Source: Pseudomonadota bacterium (GTDB lineage Bacteria; Pseudomonadota; Gammaproteobacteria; Pseudomonadales; Oceanobacteraceae). Taken from it: a stretch of DNA of 64,000 nt. Shown here one piece after another: positions 45,437-55,252 of this stretch. The notes beneath the pieces were generated by a model. The model saw only the letters and a list, made by a program, of their open reading frames with translations. It did not search any database and was not told the DNA's origin. The stretch is from assembly GCA_030145845.1 (NCBI GenBank), contig JAIXHJ010000001.1:186001-250000 (forward strand), written 5' to 3'. The stretch's first letter is position 1. Each line of letters begins with the position of its first letter. The position numbers were made by a program, and so were the translations under genes.

Positions 45437-46084
45437 ATGGCGCATGAAGAAAAGATTGTGATTCAGGGGCCGGCCGGTGAGCTGGAAGGGCGCTGGCAGG
45501 GCGCGCAGCAGACAGAGCTGGGGGTGCTGATGTGTCACCCGCATCCGTTATTCCACGGCACCATGGATAACAAGGTCGTCACCACCGTGACCCGCACGGC
45601 GTCGGCACTGGGTCTGCCAGCGGTACGCTTTAACTTCCGGGGTGTCGGTCACAGTGAAGGTGTGCATGACAACGGCAGGGGCGAGCAGGACGATGTGCTG
45701 GCCGTGCTAGATTATGTGCAGCGTGAGCTGGGTTGGAAGAAGGTGATTCTGGCCGGTTTCTCTTTTGGTGCCGGTATGGCGTGTCTGTCGGCCTGCCGCG
45801 CGCCGGATGTTTTGGCGGCACTGGTGTTACTGGCGCCGGCGGTGCATCACTTCGATGCGCCGAATACACTGCCGCATGAGTTTGAGACCTTTGTCTACAT
45901 GGGCGATGCCGACGAAGTGGTGCCGTTCGATGAGGTGGAAAGCTGGGCTGCCCGGGTGGTGCCGACCCCGCATTTTCAGGTGTTTGCGGACGGCAGCCAT
46001 TTCTTCCATGGCCGTTTAACCGATCTCAAAGCCAGTCTCAGCGACGATCTGGCCGCCGTTATTGCCGCGTATTTACCCGCCTGA
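45437..46084 (+). CDS. Alpha/beta hydrolase
   Basis: The 215-residue protein has CHPHPLFHGTMDNKVV near residue 34 and RFNFRGVGHSEG. The nucleophile elbow GFSFGAGMA and the acid-containing MGDADEVVP follow, then a C-terminal DGSHFFHG histidine. This matches small hydrolases found in many proteobacteria. The substrate is unknown. It is divergent from cysD with a 223-base gap. Confidence 0.85.
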   Translation: MAHEEKIVIQGPAGELEGRWQGAQQTELGVLMCHPHPLFHGTMDNKVVTTVTRTASALGLPAVRFNFRGVGHSEGVHDNGRGEQDDVLAVLDYVQRELGWKKVILAGFSFGAGMACLSACRAPDVLAALVLLAPAVHHFDAPNTLPHEFETFVYMGDADEVVPFDEVESWAARVVPTPHFQVFADGSHFFHGRLTDLKASLSDDLAAVIAAYLPA

Positions 46085-46221
46085 TCAACAGTGTTTTCGC
46101 TGTTCAGGATTTGCACTTTCGGGCCGTGTTCGCTACATTTCGCGCCCTGAAATTCCGCCGCTGAGCGCCGTCAGGCGCCCGGCGCAGCGAACACCGAATC
46201 ACTCTCCGCAGGAGACACCCC

Positions 46222-47337
46222 GTGAGTACACCCTGGGAACTGTATCAGGAAGACCTGAAGCGCGATGATTTTGCCTATGACGCGGCTCAGGAAATGGCAG
46301 TCAAGCATCTGCAGCGCCTGTTTGAAGATCTGGTTGAGGCCGATAAGCGCCGCGGTCAGCAGGGCATGTTTGGCAAGCTGGCCGGCAAGCTGAGCAAGAA
46401 AAAGCCGGAACCGGAAAAAGGCCTGTATTTCTGGGGTGGTGTTGGCCGTGGTAAAACCTATCTGGTGGATACCTTTTACGAAGCGCTGCCGATCAGCCGT
46501 AAAATGCGCACTCACTTTCACCGCTTTATGCAGCGGGTGCATGGTGACCTGACCCGTCTGGCCGGGGAGAAGAACCCGCTGCAGAAGATTGCGGATCAGA
46601 TCGCTGACGAAGCGCAGGTTATCTGTTTCGATGAATTTTTCGTGTCGGATATCGGCGATGCCATGATCCTTGGTGGCCTGATGCAGGAACTGTTCGACCG
46701 TGGCGTGACCCTGGTCGCCACCTCCAATATCGTACCGGACGGTCTGTATAAAGACGGCCTGCAGCGCGACCGCTTTATTCCGGCGATCAGACTGCTGAAT
46801 AAATACACTGAAGTGGTGAACGTCGATTCGGGTGTGGATTATCGCCTGCGTTCACTGGAGCAGGCTGAGCTGTACCATTACCCGCTCGACAGTGGCGCCG
46901 AAAAAAGTCTGCAGGACTGTTTCGACCGCATTATCCCGGATCCCCGTCAGACTGAAAAAAATGTCGATGTGGAAGTGCTTGGGCGTAATATTCAGGCCAA
47001 GGCCGTGTGTGATGACGTCGCCTGGTTTGAATTTGAAGCGCTGTGTGACGGCCCGCGGTCGCAGAACGATTACATTGAACTGGGTAAGCAGTTTAACGCC
47101 ATACTGATTTCCAATGTGCCGGTGATGGGTGCGAAAAACGACGACCTGGCGCGCCGTTTTATTAACCTGATCGATGAATTTTACGACCGTGGCGTTAAAG
47201 TCATTATGTCGGCCGATGCGGCGATTGCTGCGATTTACGGCCAGGGTAAGCTGGAGTTTGAATTTCAGCGGACTACCTCGCGTATGCTGGAAATGCAGTC
47301 GCAGGAATATCTGGCACGTGAACCCCGCGCAGACTGA
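46222..47337 (+). CDS. zapE: Cell division ATPase ZapE (AFG1 family)
   Basis: The 371-residue protein has Walker A GVGRGKTYLVD near residue 74 and Walker B VICFDEFFVSDIGDAMIL. VTLVATSNIVPDGLYKDGLQ and RFINLIDEFYDRGVK are further ZapE/AFG1 hallmarks. It associates with the Z ring in cell division. The start is a GTG with GGAGAC upstream. A 788 bp repeat-like element begins 20 bases after its stop. Confidence 0.93.
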   Translation: MSTPWELYQEDLKRDDFAYDAAQEMAVKHLQRLFEDLVEADKRRGQQGMFGKLAGKLSKKKPEPEKGLYFWGGVGRGKTYLVDTFYEALPISRKMRTHFHRFMQRVHGDLTRLAGEKNPLQKIADQIADEAQVICFDEFFVSDIGDAMILGGLMQELFDRGVTLVATSNIVPDGLYKDGLQRDRFIPAIRLLNKYTEVVNVDSGVDYRLRSLEQAELYHYPLDSGAEKSLQDCFDRIIPDPRQTEKNVDVEVLGRNIQAKAVCDDVAWFEFEALCDGPRSQNDYIELGKQFNAILISNVPVMGAKNDDLARRFINLIDEFYDRGVKVIMSADAAIAAIYGQGKLEFEFQRTTSRMLEMQSQEYLAREPRAD

Positions 47338-47356
47338 GTGTGCGGCCGGGGAAGTT

Positions 47357-48144
47357 AAAAAGCAGCCATGGTGGCCGCTGCTGTCCCACAAATTTTTATT
47401 TAAACGTTTGTGAAAAATCCCAGTCCCCTTGTCCTCATAGAGGGGACTTCCCCCTCTCGCCGGACGGGCGCAATCCTGACCGCCATGGATGGCGGAAATG
47501 CCTGTTTTGCAGGAGCAAAAACAGACCCGCTTCGCGCTGTCTGGCTCGTTTATCCTTGAAACCTTGATATTTCCTGACCGCGTGACCCATCGTGAGACTA
47601 CGGGCACCCATGCCCTTCGCCCTGCGGGCCAGCCTGTGGCTGTTCAATTTTGATCCCGTCAAAATTGTCCATGGCCGGGGTCACTTGCCCGGGTCCCTGC
47701 GTGCAGGTCGGAAATATCGTCGCTTTCTGCGGCGAGCCCGGAGGCGCTGTTTTACCTCAGCCTTACGGTCTGTTTATACGATTCACAACCAGGTTGAATG
47801 CCATGTCGTTGACCAGTATTCAGCGAAAGGGCGGTATTGAAAAGCGGCGTCAAGGCTGCCACTCCTTCGCCTCTGGGAGCGCCGAAATGAATGATGATTT
47901 TTCCGGCCCGCCGTGCATGGATGCCCGGTGAGCGCGCAGCGACAGGGATGTCGCATGGGCGCGTGACCAGGAAAAATCGAGAGAATGAGGATTACGCTCC
48001 AGAAAGCGAAAAGCTGGGGTCCGCCCGCCGGCAAGGGGATAAGTTCCCCTGCGAGGCATTGGGCGTTGCGGATGTAAACGTCGTCTACAGAAAACAGATT
48101 TCGTTAAAACTGTGGGACAGCAGTGGCCATGATGGCTGCTTTTT
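47357..48144. repeat. 788 bp non-coding element with 34 bp inverted ends
   Basis: The ends at 47357-47390 and 48111-48144 are inverted copies of each other (31 of 34 positions identical). On each outer side a hairpin followed by a run of T faces outward. The interior is not convincingly coding: no reading frame has a clear start and family. It has at least seven short hairpins (47422-47448, 47480-47495, 47502-47524, 47602-47615, 47645-47667, 47939-47954, 48034-48050). It could be a non-autonomous mobile repeat or the gene of a large structured RNA. No target duplication is visible. Confidence 0.7.
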
Positions 48145-48177
48145 TATTGCCTGATTGGTATGCTGCGCGCTTCTGCA

Positions 48178-48966
48178 ATGAACAGAAATAACAATATGCA
48201 GGCGATGCAGATTCATACCCTGAAAGGCTATATCCAGAATATTTATCTTGTTGAATACCCCGACCGTCTGTTGCTGCTCGACGGCTGCAGCCGCGCCGAT
48301 ACCGGTATGCTGTGTGATTATATCCGCACGGGTCTGAAACGGCCGCTGTCGGATCTGAAGCTGATAGTGGTCACTCATATGCACCCGGATCATGCCGGTG
48401 GTGCGCATCAGTTAAGGCGCCTGACCGGTGCGCCCATTGCGTCACATCCGAAGGCGCCGGGCTGGTATACCGGTCTGGCCGGACGTACGGCCCATGCCAT
48501 TGATGTGGCGCTGACCTGGTGGGTGGCTGGTCGTCTGGGACGGCCGAAGCGGCATATCTGGTATAACCCGGTGCTGAAACCGGATTACCGCCTGCAGGAT
48601 GGACAGGCGCTGCCGGGGTTTGCTGACTGGCAGGTGTTGTATACGCCGGGCCATACCGATCACGATATTTCCCTGCTGCACGTACCGACGCACGAAGTGT
48701 ATGTTGCCGATCTGCTGGTGCGGGTCAAAAAAGCACTGGTACCGCCATACCCTGTGTGTCATCCGAATCAGTACCGGGCCTCCCTGATGCGTATTGAAGC
48801 CCTGCAGGCGCAACGTATCTATTTCGCCCACGTGGCAGCACGGGCGGGGGAGGATATTCCGTTTGCCGATCTGCTGACGATGGCGCCAAAGCGTCCAAAG
48901 ACACACTGGCACTCGACGAAAAACCGGATTGCCCGCAAACTTGGCCGCTGCAGCCGGAACCACTGA
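48178..48966 (+). CDS. Metallo-beta-lactamase fold hydrolase
   Basis: The 262-residue protein has the metal-binding motif THMHPDHAGG near residue 67, the later YTPGHTDHDISLLH and the VYVADLL acid, and a C-terminal YFAHVAARAGED histidine. It belongs to the metallo-hydrolase family with unknown substrate. Several starts are possible (48160, 48178, 48196); none has a strong ribosome site. Its 5' side is the 788 bp element, so the promoter may lie within the element. Confidence 0.8.
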   Translation: MNRNNNMQAMQIHTLKGYIQNIYLVEYPDRLLLLDGCSRADTGMLCDYIRTGLKRPLSDLKLIVVTHMHPDHAGGAHQLRRLTGAPIASHPKAPGWYTGLAGRTAHAIDVALTWWVAGRLGRPKRHIWYNPVLKPDYRLQDGQALPGFADWQVLYTPGHTDHDISLLHVPTHEVYVADLLVRVKKALVPPYPVCHPNQYRASLMRIEALQAQRIYFAHVAARAGEDIPFADLLTMAPKRPKTHWHSTKNRIARKLGRCSRNH

Positions 48967-48999
48967 CTGCGTTTGTTCCTGTTGCGTGGAGAATGCGCT

Positions 49000-49335
49000 A
49001 TGAATATCTACTGGTTACTGGCTGCCGCTGTGACCGCTGAAGTGATTGCCACCAGTGCGCTGAAGGCCTCTGAGGGGTTTTCCCATCTGTGGCCCAGTGT
49101 GCTGGTGGTGATCGGCTATGCCATTTCTTTTTACCTGCTGGCGATTGTGCTGAAGACGTTGCCGGTGGGGATTACCTATGCCATCTGGTCCGGTCTGGGA
49201 ATTGTGTTTGTTACCCTGATTGGCTGGCTGGTGTATTCGCAGACGCTGGACTGGCCGGCCATTCTCGGTGTGCTGCTGATTATGTCCGGGGTGCTGGTGA
49301 TCAATCTTTTCTCCGCAGTCAGTGGTCACGGCTGA
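49000..49335 (+). CDS. SMR-family multidrug / quaternary ammonium exporter
   Basis: The 111-residue protein has four membrane helices and the conserved glutamate in the first (AAVTAEVIATSALKAS). This and the YAIWSGLGIVF segment match EmrE-type exporters, which pump quaternary ammonium compounds and can also export betaine and choline. I chose the ATG with GGAGAATG upstream. It stands 217 bases before the betaine operon. Confidence 0.9.
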   Translation: MNIYWLLAAAVTAEVIATSALKASEGFSHLWPSVLVVIGYAISFYLLAIVLKTLPVGITYAIWSGLGIVFVTLIGWLVYSQTLDWPAILGVLLIMSGVLVINLFSAVSGHG

Positions 49336-49492
49336 CGCCGTGATCAGCCTTTACGGCCGTGTGGAACGGCGCCTTTCTTCTGTTTTACCTGTCTCCTTTT
49401 CAATAGATCTGTAATTAATTTATCTGACCACTTTGGCACAGTTTCCAGAGGTTTTGCGGGATTTCTGTGCCTGCGGCTCCTCTCTGTCTGGC

Positions 49493-49521
49493 TTGATGTT
49501 TAGTGTTCTAAACTTTAGACT
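49493..49521 (+). promoter_or_regulatory. Sigma70-like promoter of betIBA
   Basis: TTGATG (49493-49498) and TAGACT (49516-49521) are spaced by 17 bases, as in a -35/-10 pair. The palindrome at 49530-49543 would then cover the start of transcription, as expected for a repressor site. Confidence 0.5.
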
Positions 49522-49529
49522 TGTACTTA

Positions 49530-49543
49530 ATTGAACGTTCAAT
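49530..49543. promoter_or_regulatory. BetI operator palindrome
   Basis: ATTGAACGTTCAAT is a perfect 14 bp palindrome just before betI. The TTGAACGTTCAA core is the type of site recognised by BetI, so autoregulation with release by choline is likely. Confidence 0.75.
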
Positions 49544-49552
49544 CAAGAAAAA

Positions 49553-50176
49553 ATGCCTAAAGTCGGAACCGAACCAGTACGTAAACAACAGCTGATTGAC
49601 GCGACCCTGAAATCGATAGAAGCCTATGGCTTTCAGGGCACGACCATCGTCACCATCAGCCGTTTTGCCGGTATGTCATCCGGCATCATCAGTCACTATT
49701 TTGGTGGTAAGCAGGGGGTGATTGAGGCCGCTGTACGCCATCTGCTGGAGCAGCTGCAGCGTGGTCTGCTCAGCCGCCTGCACGCCGCCGGAGACGTATC
49801 CGCACTGGAACGTCTGATGATGGTGGTGGAAACCAATTTTTCCGGTTTTCAGCAATCGGCACCGGCAACCAGTGCCTGGCTGTCATTCTGGACCCAGGCG
49901 ATGCATGACCCGGCGCTGGCACGTCTGCAGACGGTCAACAGCCGGCGCCTGGAAAGCAATCTGCTGTATTCGTTCCGTCATCTGATTGCCGACCCGGTAC
50001 GGGCGCAGGAAGCGGCACGGATGACGGCCGCCATGATTGACGGCATGTGGCTGCGCAGCACGCTGAGTGCGCCGCAGCAACGGGATTTCACTGAAGCTGA
50101 ACGGCTTTGCAAAGAATTTATACACCTTCAGGTTGAACGCTACGGGCGCAACATTTCGGGGAGCGGTAACGCGTGA
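49553..50176 (+). CDS. betI: Choline-responsive TetR repressor BetI
   Basis: The 207-residue protein has the N-terminal helix-turn-helix ([24 protein letters not shown] in two stretches) typical of BetI and a ligand domain with WLSFWTQAM. It represses the bet genes until choline is present. Its stop overlaps the GTG start of betB (GTGA). Confidence 0.93.
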   Translation: MPKVGTEPVRKQQLIDATLKSIEAYGFQGTTIVTISRFAGMSSGIISHYFGGKQGVIEAAVRHLLEQLQRGLLSRLHAAGDVSALERLMMVVETNFSGFQQSAPATSAWLSFWTQAMHDPALARLQTVNSRRLESNLLYSFRHLIADPVRAQEAARMTAAMIDGMWLRSTLSAPQQRDFTEAERLCKEFIHLQVERYGRNISGSGNA

Positions 50177-51630
50177 CTGTGCTGAAAAATTTTGTCGATG
50201 GCCGGCTGATGGACAATCAGACCGGGGAAACCTTTGATGTTGTGAATCCGGCCACCGGTGCGGTGATCTACCGCACTGAAGTCGCCGATGAAACGGTGTG
50301 CAGGGCGGCGGTTGCCAGTGCGCAGCGTGGCTTTGAGCAATGGTCGGCAATGACCGGCATGGAGCGCAGCCGGATTCTGCTGAAAGCAGTGGCCCTGCTG
50401 CGTGAACGCAATGATGAACTGGCGGCAACCGAAGTGTTGGATACCGGTAAACCCTGGCAGGAAGCCTCAGTGGTGGACGTGGTAACGGGCGCCGATTCCA
50501 TTGAATTTTTTGCCGGCCTGGCTCCGGCCATTGAAGGTAATCAGCAGGATCTGGGTGGCGATTTTTATTACACCCGCCGTGAGCCACTGGGCATCTGTGC
50601 CGGCATCGGCGCCTGGAATTATCCGCTGCAGATTGCCTGCTGGAAATCGGCACCGGCACTGGCCTGTGGTAATGCCATGATTTTCAAGCCGTCGGAGGAA
50701 ACCCCGCATGGGGCAGTGAAACTGGCAGAAATCTTTATTGAAGCCGGTGTGCCTGCCGGCGTATTTAACGTGATTCACGGTGATGGTGCTGTGGGCTCGT
50801 GGCTGACTCACCATGAGGATATTGCCAAGGTGTCGTTTACCGGTGAAGTGGGGACCGGCAAAAAGGTTATGGCCGCTGCAGCAACCACGCTGAAAGAAGT
50901 CACTATGGAGCTGGGTGGGAAATCACCGCTGATTATTTTTGATGATGCCGATGTGGATGATGCGGTTTCAGCGGCCATGCTGGGTAATTTTTATACCCAG
51001 GGTGAAATCTGTACCAATGGCACCCGGGTTTTTGTGCAGGATGGCATTAAAGACGCCTTTATGCAGCGTCTGCTGGAGCGTACACGTAACAATATCGTGG
51101 CTGGTGATCCGATGGACCCGCAGGTGAATTTCGGAGCCATGATTTCAGCAAAACATCATCAGCTGGTGCTGGGTTATATCGCTAAAGGAAAAGCAGAAGG
51201 GGCAACCCTGGTACAGGGTGGTCATGCCATGCAACCGGCGGGCTGTGAGCAGGGCTATTTTGTTGAGCCCACTATTTTCACTGATTGTCGTGATGACATG
51301 ACCATCGTACGCGAAGAAATTTTTGGTCCGGTAATGTCGGTGCTGTCCTTTACGGACGAAGACGAAGTTATCCGCCGTGCCAACGACACCCGCCTGGGCC
51401 TGGCGGCCGGGGTATTTACCCGGGACATCCGCCGCGCTCACCGTGTGATTCATAAACTGCAGGCCGGTATCTGCTGGATCAATGCCTACGGTAATTCACC
51501 GGCGGAAATGCCGGTGGGTGGTTATAAATTGTCCGGCCTCGGCCGTGAAAACGGACTGGAAACCCTGCGTCATTATACCCAGCTGAAAGCTGTGTACGTG
51601 GGTATGAATCCACTGGAAAGCCCGTTCTGA
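50173..51630 (+). CDS. betB: Betaine aldehyde dehydrogenase BetB
   Basis: The 485-residue protein has the aldehyde dehydrogenase motifs [14 protein letters not shown] (catalytic glutamate) and [16 protein letters not shown] (catalytic cysteine). It oxidises betaine aldehyde to glycine betaine with NAD. It begins with GTG overlapping betI and ends 8 bases before betA. Confidence 0.95.
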   Translation: MTVLKNFVDGRLMDNQTGETFDVVNPATGAVIYRTEVADETVCRAAVASAQRGFEQWSAMTGMERSRILLKAVALLRERNDELAATEVLDTGKPWQEASVVDVVTGADSIEFFAGLAPAIEGNQQDLGGDFYYTRREPLGICAGIGAWNYPLQIACWKSAPALACGNAMIFKPSEETPHGAVKLAEIFIEAGVPAGVFNVIHGDGAVGSWLTHHEDIAKVSFTGEVGTGKKVMAAAATTLKEVTMELGGKSPLIIFDDADVDDAVSAAMLGNFYTQGEICTNGTRVFVQDGIKDAFMQRLLERTRNNIVAGDPMDPQVNFGAMISAKHHQLVLGYIAKGKAEGATLVQGGHAMQPAGCEQGYFVEPTIFTDCRDDMTIVREEIFGPVMSVLSFTDEDEVIRRANDTRLGLAAGVFTRDIRRAHRVIHKLQAGICWINAYGNSPAEMPVGGYKLSGLGRENGLETLRHYTQLKAVYVGMNPLESPF

Positions 51631-51638
51631 GGAAAATA

Positions 51639-53318
51639 ATGGCTGCTTACGATTACATTATTGTTGGTGCCGGTTCCGCCGGGTGTGTACTTGCTAACCG
51701 GCTGAGTGAAGATACGGATAACACGGTACTGCTGATTGAAACCGGTGGCAGTGACCGCAGTATTTTTATTCAGATGCCGACGGCACTGTCGATTCCGATG
51801 AATACGGAAAAATACGCCTGGCAGTTTGAAACAGACCCTGAACCGTATCTCGATAACCGCCGCATGCATTGTCCGCGCGGCAAAGTGCTGGGAGGATCGT
51901 CCTCCATCAATGGCATGGTGTATGTGCGTGGTCACGCCAGGGATTTTGACGAATGGGCAGAGCAGGGGGCGCGTGACTGGGACTACGCCCATTGTCTGCC
52001 GTATTTTAAAAAAGCCGAAAGCTGGGCCTTTGGTGGCGATGAATACCGCGGGGGGGATGGCCCGTTAGCCACCAATAACGGCAATAATATGCAGAACCCC
52101 CTGTATAAAACCTTTATCGAAGCCGGACAACAGGCCGGCTACGATGTTACCGCTGACTACAATGGCCAGCAGCAGGAAGGATTCGGCCCGATGCACATGA
52201 CGGTGAAAAACGGTGTGCGCTGGTCGACGGCCAATGCCTATCTGCGTCCGGCGATGAAGCGGCCTAATCTGACGGTGATGACCGGTGCTCAGGTCCATAA
52301 AGTGCTGCTGGACAAAACCGCCGGCAAACGTGCCAGCGGCGTGCGGCTGGCACGTGGCGGCCGTTATGAAGATATTCAGGCGCGTAAAGAAGTGATTCTG
52401 TCTGCGGGGCCGGTCGGTTCGCCACATATTCTGCAGCTGTCCGGTATCGGTGCTGTGGATGTACTGCACAACGCCGGTATTGAAGTGCAGCATGAATTAC
52501 CTGGTGTCGGTGAAAACCTGCAGGACCACCTGGAGTTTTATTTTCAGTTCCGCTGCCGGCAACCGATTACCCTGAACGGTCAGCTCGACTGGTTTCATAA
52601 AGGCCTGATCGGTGCCCGCTGGCTGCTGACGCGTAAAGGTCTGGGTGCTACCAACCATTTTGAGTCGTGCGGTTTTATCCGTTCAAAAGCCGGTGTTGAA
52701 TGGCCGGATCTGCAGTATCACTTTTTACCGGCAGCCATGCGTTATGACGGCCGTTCCGCCTTTGATGGCCACGGTTTCCAGGTACATATCGGCCATAACA
52801 AACCGCGCAGCCGTGGCCGCGTACACGCACTCAGTGCTGATGCCACCGATCATCCGTCCATTCTGTTCAATTACCTGCAGGCCGGGGAAGACCGTGAAGG
52901 CTTCCGGGCCTGCGTGCGCCTGACGCGCGAAATTATCCGTCAGCCGGCGTTTGACGATTACCGTGACGGAGAAATTCAACCGGGCGAAAGTGTGCAGAGT
53001 GACGACGAAATTGATGCCTTTATCCGCGCCAATGTGGAAAGCGCTTATCACCCATCCTGTTCCTGCCGTATGGGGGAAGATGACATGGCGGTGGTGGACA
53101 GCAACACACAGGTGCATGGTATCCGCGGTCTGCGGGTGGTGGATTCGTCAGTATTCCCGACCATTCCTAACGGTAACCTCAACGCGCCCACGATTATGGT
53201 GGCAGAACGGGCAGCGGATCTGATCCGTGGCCGTCAGCCGTTACCGGCATCGGCTGCGCCTGTGGGGATGGATGCCGGCTGGGCAGAGTATCAGCGGCCG
53301 CGTGAGCCGCAGGTCTAG
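51639..53318 (+). CDS. betA: Choline dehydrogenase BetA
   Basis: The 559-residue GMC oxidoreductase has the FAD-binding [17 protein letters not shown] at the N-terminus. [19 protein letters not shown] and [16 protein letters not shown] follow, and the C-terminal catalytic [17 protein letters not shown] ends it. It oxidises choline to betaine aldehyde at the membrane. It is the third gene of betIBA. Confidence 0.95.
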   Translation: MAAYDYIIVGAGSAGCVLANRLSEDTDNTVLLIETGGSDRSIFIQMPTALSIPMNTEKYAWQFETDPEPYLDNRRMHCPRGKVLGGSSSINGMVYVRGHARDFDEWAEQGARDWDYAHCLPYFKKAESWAFGGDEYRGGDGPLATNNGNNMQNPLYKTFIEAGQQAGYDVTADYNGQQQEGFGPMHMTVKNGVRWSTANAYLRPAMKRPNLTVMTGAQVHKVLLDKTAGKRASGVRLARGGRYEDIQARKEVILSAGPVGSPHILQLSGIGAVDVLHNAGIEVQHELPGVGENLQDHLEFYFQFRCRQPITLNGQLDWFHKGLIGARWLLTRKGLGATNHFESCGFIRSKAGVEWPDLQYHFLPAAMRYDGRSAFDGHGFQVHIGHNKPRSRGRVHALSADATDHPSILFNYLQAGEDREGFRACVRLTREIIRQPAFDDYRDGEIQPGESVQSDDEIDAFIRANVESAYHPSCSCRMGEDDMAVVDSNTQVHGIRGLRVVDSSVFPTIPNGNLNAPTIMVAERAADLIRGRQPLPASAAPVGMDAGWAEYQRPREPQV

Positions 53319-53385
53319 CGGACGCTGATGCGCAACATTTCATGTAAGTACAGATGATGAATATTAAACAGACAGGAGGAAATAC

Positions 53386-54309
53386 ATGAAGATAATGAAA
53401 AATCTTATTGCCGCAGTCCTGACGGCAGCAGCGTCGGCGGGCTATGCCGGTCAGTGTGACAGTGTACGCTTTTCTGATGTCGGCTGGACGGATATTACCG
53501 CCACCACAGCACTGACATCGGTGGTGCTGCAGAAGCTGGGCTATGAAACCAGTACACAGATGCTGTCGGTCCCGGTGACTTATAAATCACTGGAAAATGG
53601 CGATATTGATGTGTTCCTCGGCAACTGGATGCCGACTATGGAGGGCGATATCCGCCCGTATCTTGAGCGCGGTACGGTTGAAACCGTACGTACCAATCTG
53701 ACCGGAGCAAAATATACCCTGGCGGTACCGCAGTATGTGTATGACGCCGGCGTGAAAAGCTTCGCCGATATTGCAGAATTTGCTGATAAATTCGATAACC
53801 GGATTTATGGCATTGAACCGGGTAACGACGGCAATCGCCTGATTCAGGACATGATCGATAAAAATGCTTTCGGCCTGAAAGACTTCAGCGTGGTGGAATC
53901 CAGCGAAGCCGGCATGTTATCCCAGGTTAAGCGCAAAACCCGCCGTGATAAATGGATTGTCTTTCTCGGCTGGGAACCACACCCGATGAACAGTAATTTT
54001 GCCATCGCTTACCTTGCCGGTGGTGATGATTATTTCGGCCCCGATCTGGGTGGTGCTTCCGTGATGACCAATGTGCGTAAAGGTTATAGCGAAGAATGCC
54101 CGAATGTCGGTCAGTTGCTGAAAAATCTGCAGTTCAGCCTGGCGCTGGAAAATGAGGTGATGAAAGCCATTCTGGACGATGGCGAGAAGCCTCAGCAGGC
54201 CGCTGAGAACTGGCTGCAGGCCAACCCGCAGGTACTTGATTCCTGGCTGCAGGGTGTTACCACCAAAGATGGCAAGCCCGGTCTTGCCGCGGTGAAAGCA
54301 AGCCTCTGA
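53386..54309 (+). CDS. choX: Choline ABC transporter substrate-binding protein
   Basis: The 307-residue protein has a signal peptide (NLIAAVLTAAASAGYAGQ) and the choline/betaine-binding fold. It shows VRFSDVGWTDITATTALTSVV, the DIDVFLGNWMP segment and VFLGWEPHPMN, with the tryptophan-rich site expected for a quaternary ammonium ligand. It is encoded 68 bases after betA with an AGGAGGAAA ribosome site and is followed by permease and ATPase. Confidence 0.92.
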   Translation: MKIMKNLIAAVLTAAASAGYAGQCDSVRFSDVGWTDITATTALTSVVLQKLGYETSTQMLSVPVTYKSLENGDIDVFLGNWMPTMEGDIRPYLERGTVETVRTNLTGAKYTLAVPQYVYDAGVKSFADIAEFADKFDNRIYGIEPGNDGNRLIQDMIDKNAFGLKDFSVVESSEAGMLSQVKRKTRRDKWIVFLGWEPHPMNSNFAIAYLAGGDDYFGPDLGGASVMTNVRKGYSEECPNVGQLLKNLQFSLALENEVMKAILDDGEKPQQAAENWLQANPQVLDSWLQGVTTKDGKPGLAAVKASL

Positions 54310-54420
54310 ACCCCGGCAGAATATCCGCATGCTGTGCCACCGGCCGGTGGTTAGCGTGCGGCGCAGACTGTCCCTCTTAATTACCGGATCTGACGGGTAA
54401 CCGTACAGATACTGACTTGT

Positions 54421-55251
54421 ATGGAACAATACAAACTTCCGCTCGGTGAATATATCGAGATATTTTTTGACTGGCTGGTCGATTCTGCCGCCGGTTTCTT
54501 TGATGCTGTTTCGGTTTCTCTGGAATGGCTGATTGTTTCTTCAACCGATGCATTGCTGTGGCTGCCACCGCTGGCATTTATGCTGCTGCTATCCGCGATT
54601 ACCTGGTGGTTGCACCGTTCACTGGCGTTGGTTGCTTTTGTTGCGTTGTCGTTGCTGCTGATCTGGAATCTCGGCTACTGGGAAGAAACCATGCAGACTC
54701 TGTCGCTGGTCCTGTATGCCACGCTGCTGTGCATTCTGGTTGGTTTACCGGCCGGGATTTATGCAGCCCATAATCCCTGGGTTTATACCATTATCCGGCC
54801 GGTGCTTGACCTGATGCAGACAGTGCCTCCGTTTGTTTATCTGATTCCGACACTGACACTGTTCGGACTGGGTGTGGTACCGGGATTAATTTCCACCATT
54901 ATTTTTGCCATTGCGGCGCCGGTACGCCTGACCTATCTGGGAATTTCCGAAGTGCCGAAAGAAATTGTTGAAGCCGGGCAATCGTTCGGTATGACACCGC
55001 GTCAGCTGCTGTGGCGGATTGAATTACCGGCGGCGGCCTCCAGCATTGCCGCCGGTGTGACCCAGTGCATTATGCTGTCGTTGTCGATGGTGGTGATTGC
55101 CGCCCTGGTTGGTGCTGATGGTCTGGGTAAACCTGTGGTACGGGCACTGAATACCGTGGATATTGCGTCAGGATTTGAGGCCGGGCTGGCCATTGTTCTG
55201 CTGGCAATCCTGCTGGATCGTCTGTTCAAGCAGCCGGAGGCCGTGAAATAA
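54421..55251 (+). CDS. choW: Choline/betaine ABC transporter permease
   Basis: The 276-residue membrane protein has about six hydrophobic segments, with the cytoplasmic loop SEVPKEIVEAGQSFGMTPRQ that contacts the ATPase. It matches ProW/ChoW. The ATG at 54421 follows a 111-base gap without a strong terminator. The ATPase gene follows after one base. Confidence 0.92.
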   Translation: MEQYKLPLGEYIEIFFDWLVDSAAGFFDAVSVSLEWLIVSSTDALLWLPPLAFMLLLSAITWWLHRSLALVAFVALSLLLIWNLGYWEETMQTLSLVLYATLLCILVGLPAGIYAAHNPWVYTIIRPVLDLMQTVPPFVYLIPTLTLFGLGVVPGLISTIIFAIAAPVRLTYLGISEVPKEIVEAGQSFGMTPRQLLWRIELPAAASSIAAGVTQCIMLSLSMVVIAALVGADGLGKPVVRALNTVDIASGFEAGLAIVLLAILLDRLFKQPEAVK

Positions 55252-55252
55252 C

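Noticed and set aside
47340..48059. Short reading frames inside the 788 bp element as genes
   Set aside because: They are in several frames on both strands, overlap the hairpins and inverted ends, and lack ribosome sites and family features.
47350..48150. Target site duplication around the 788 bp element
   Set aside because: The bases outside the two arms do not match each other.
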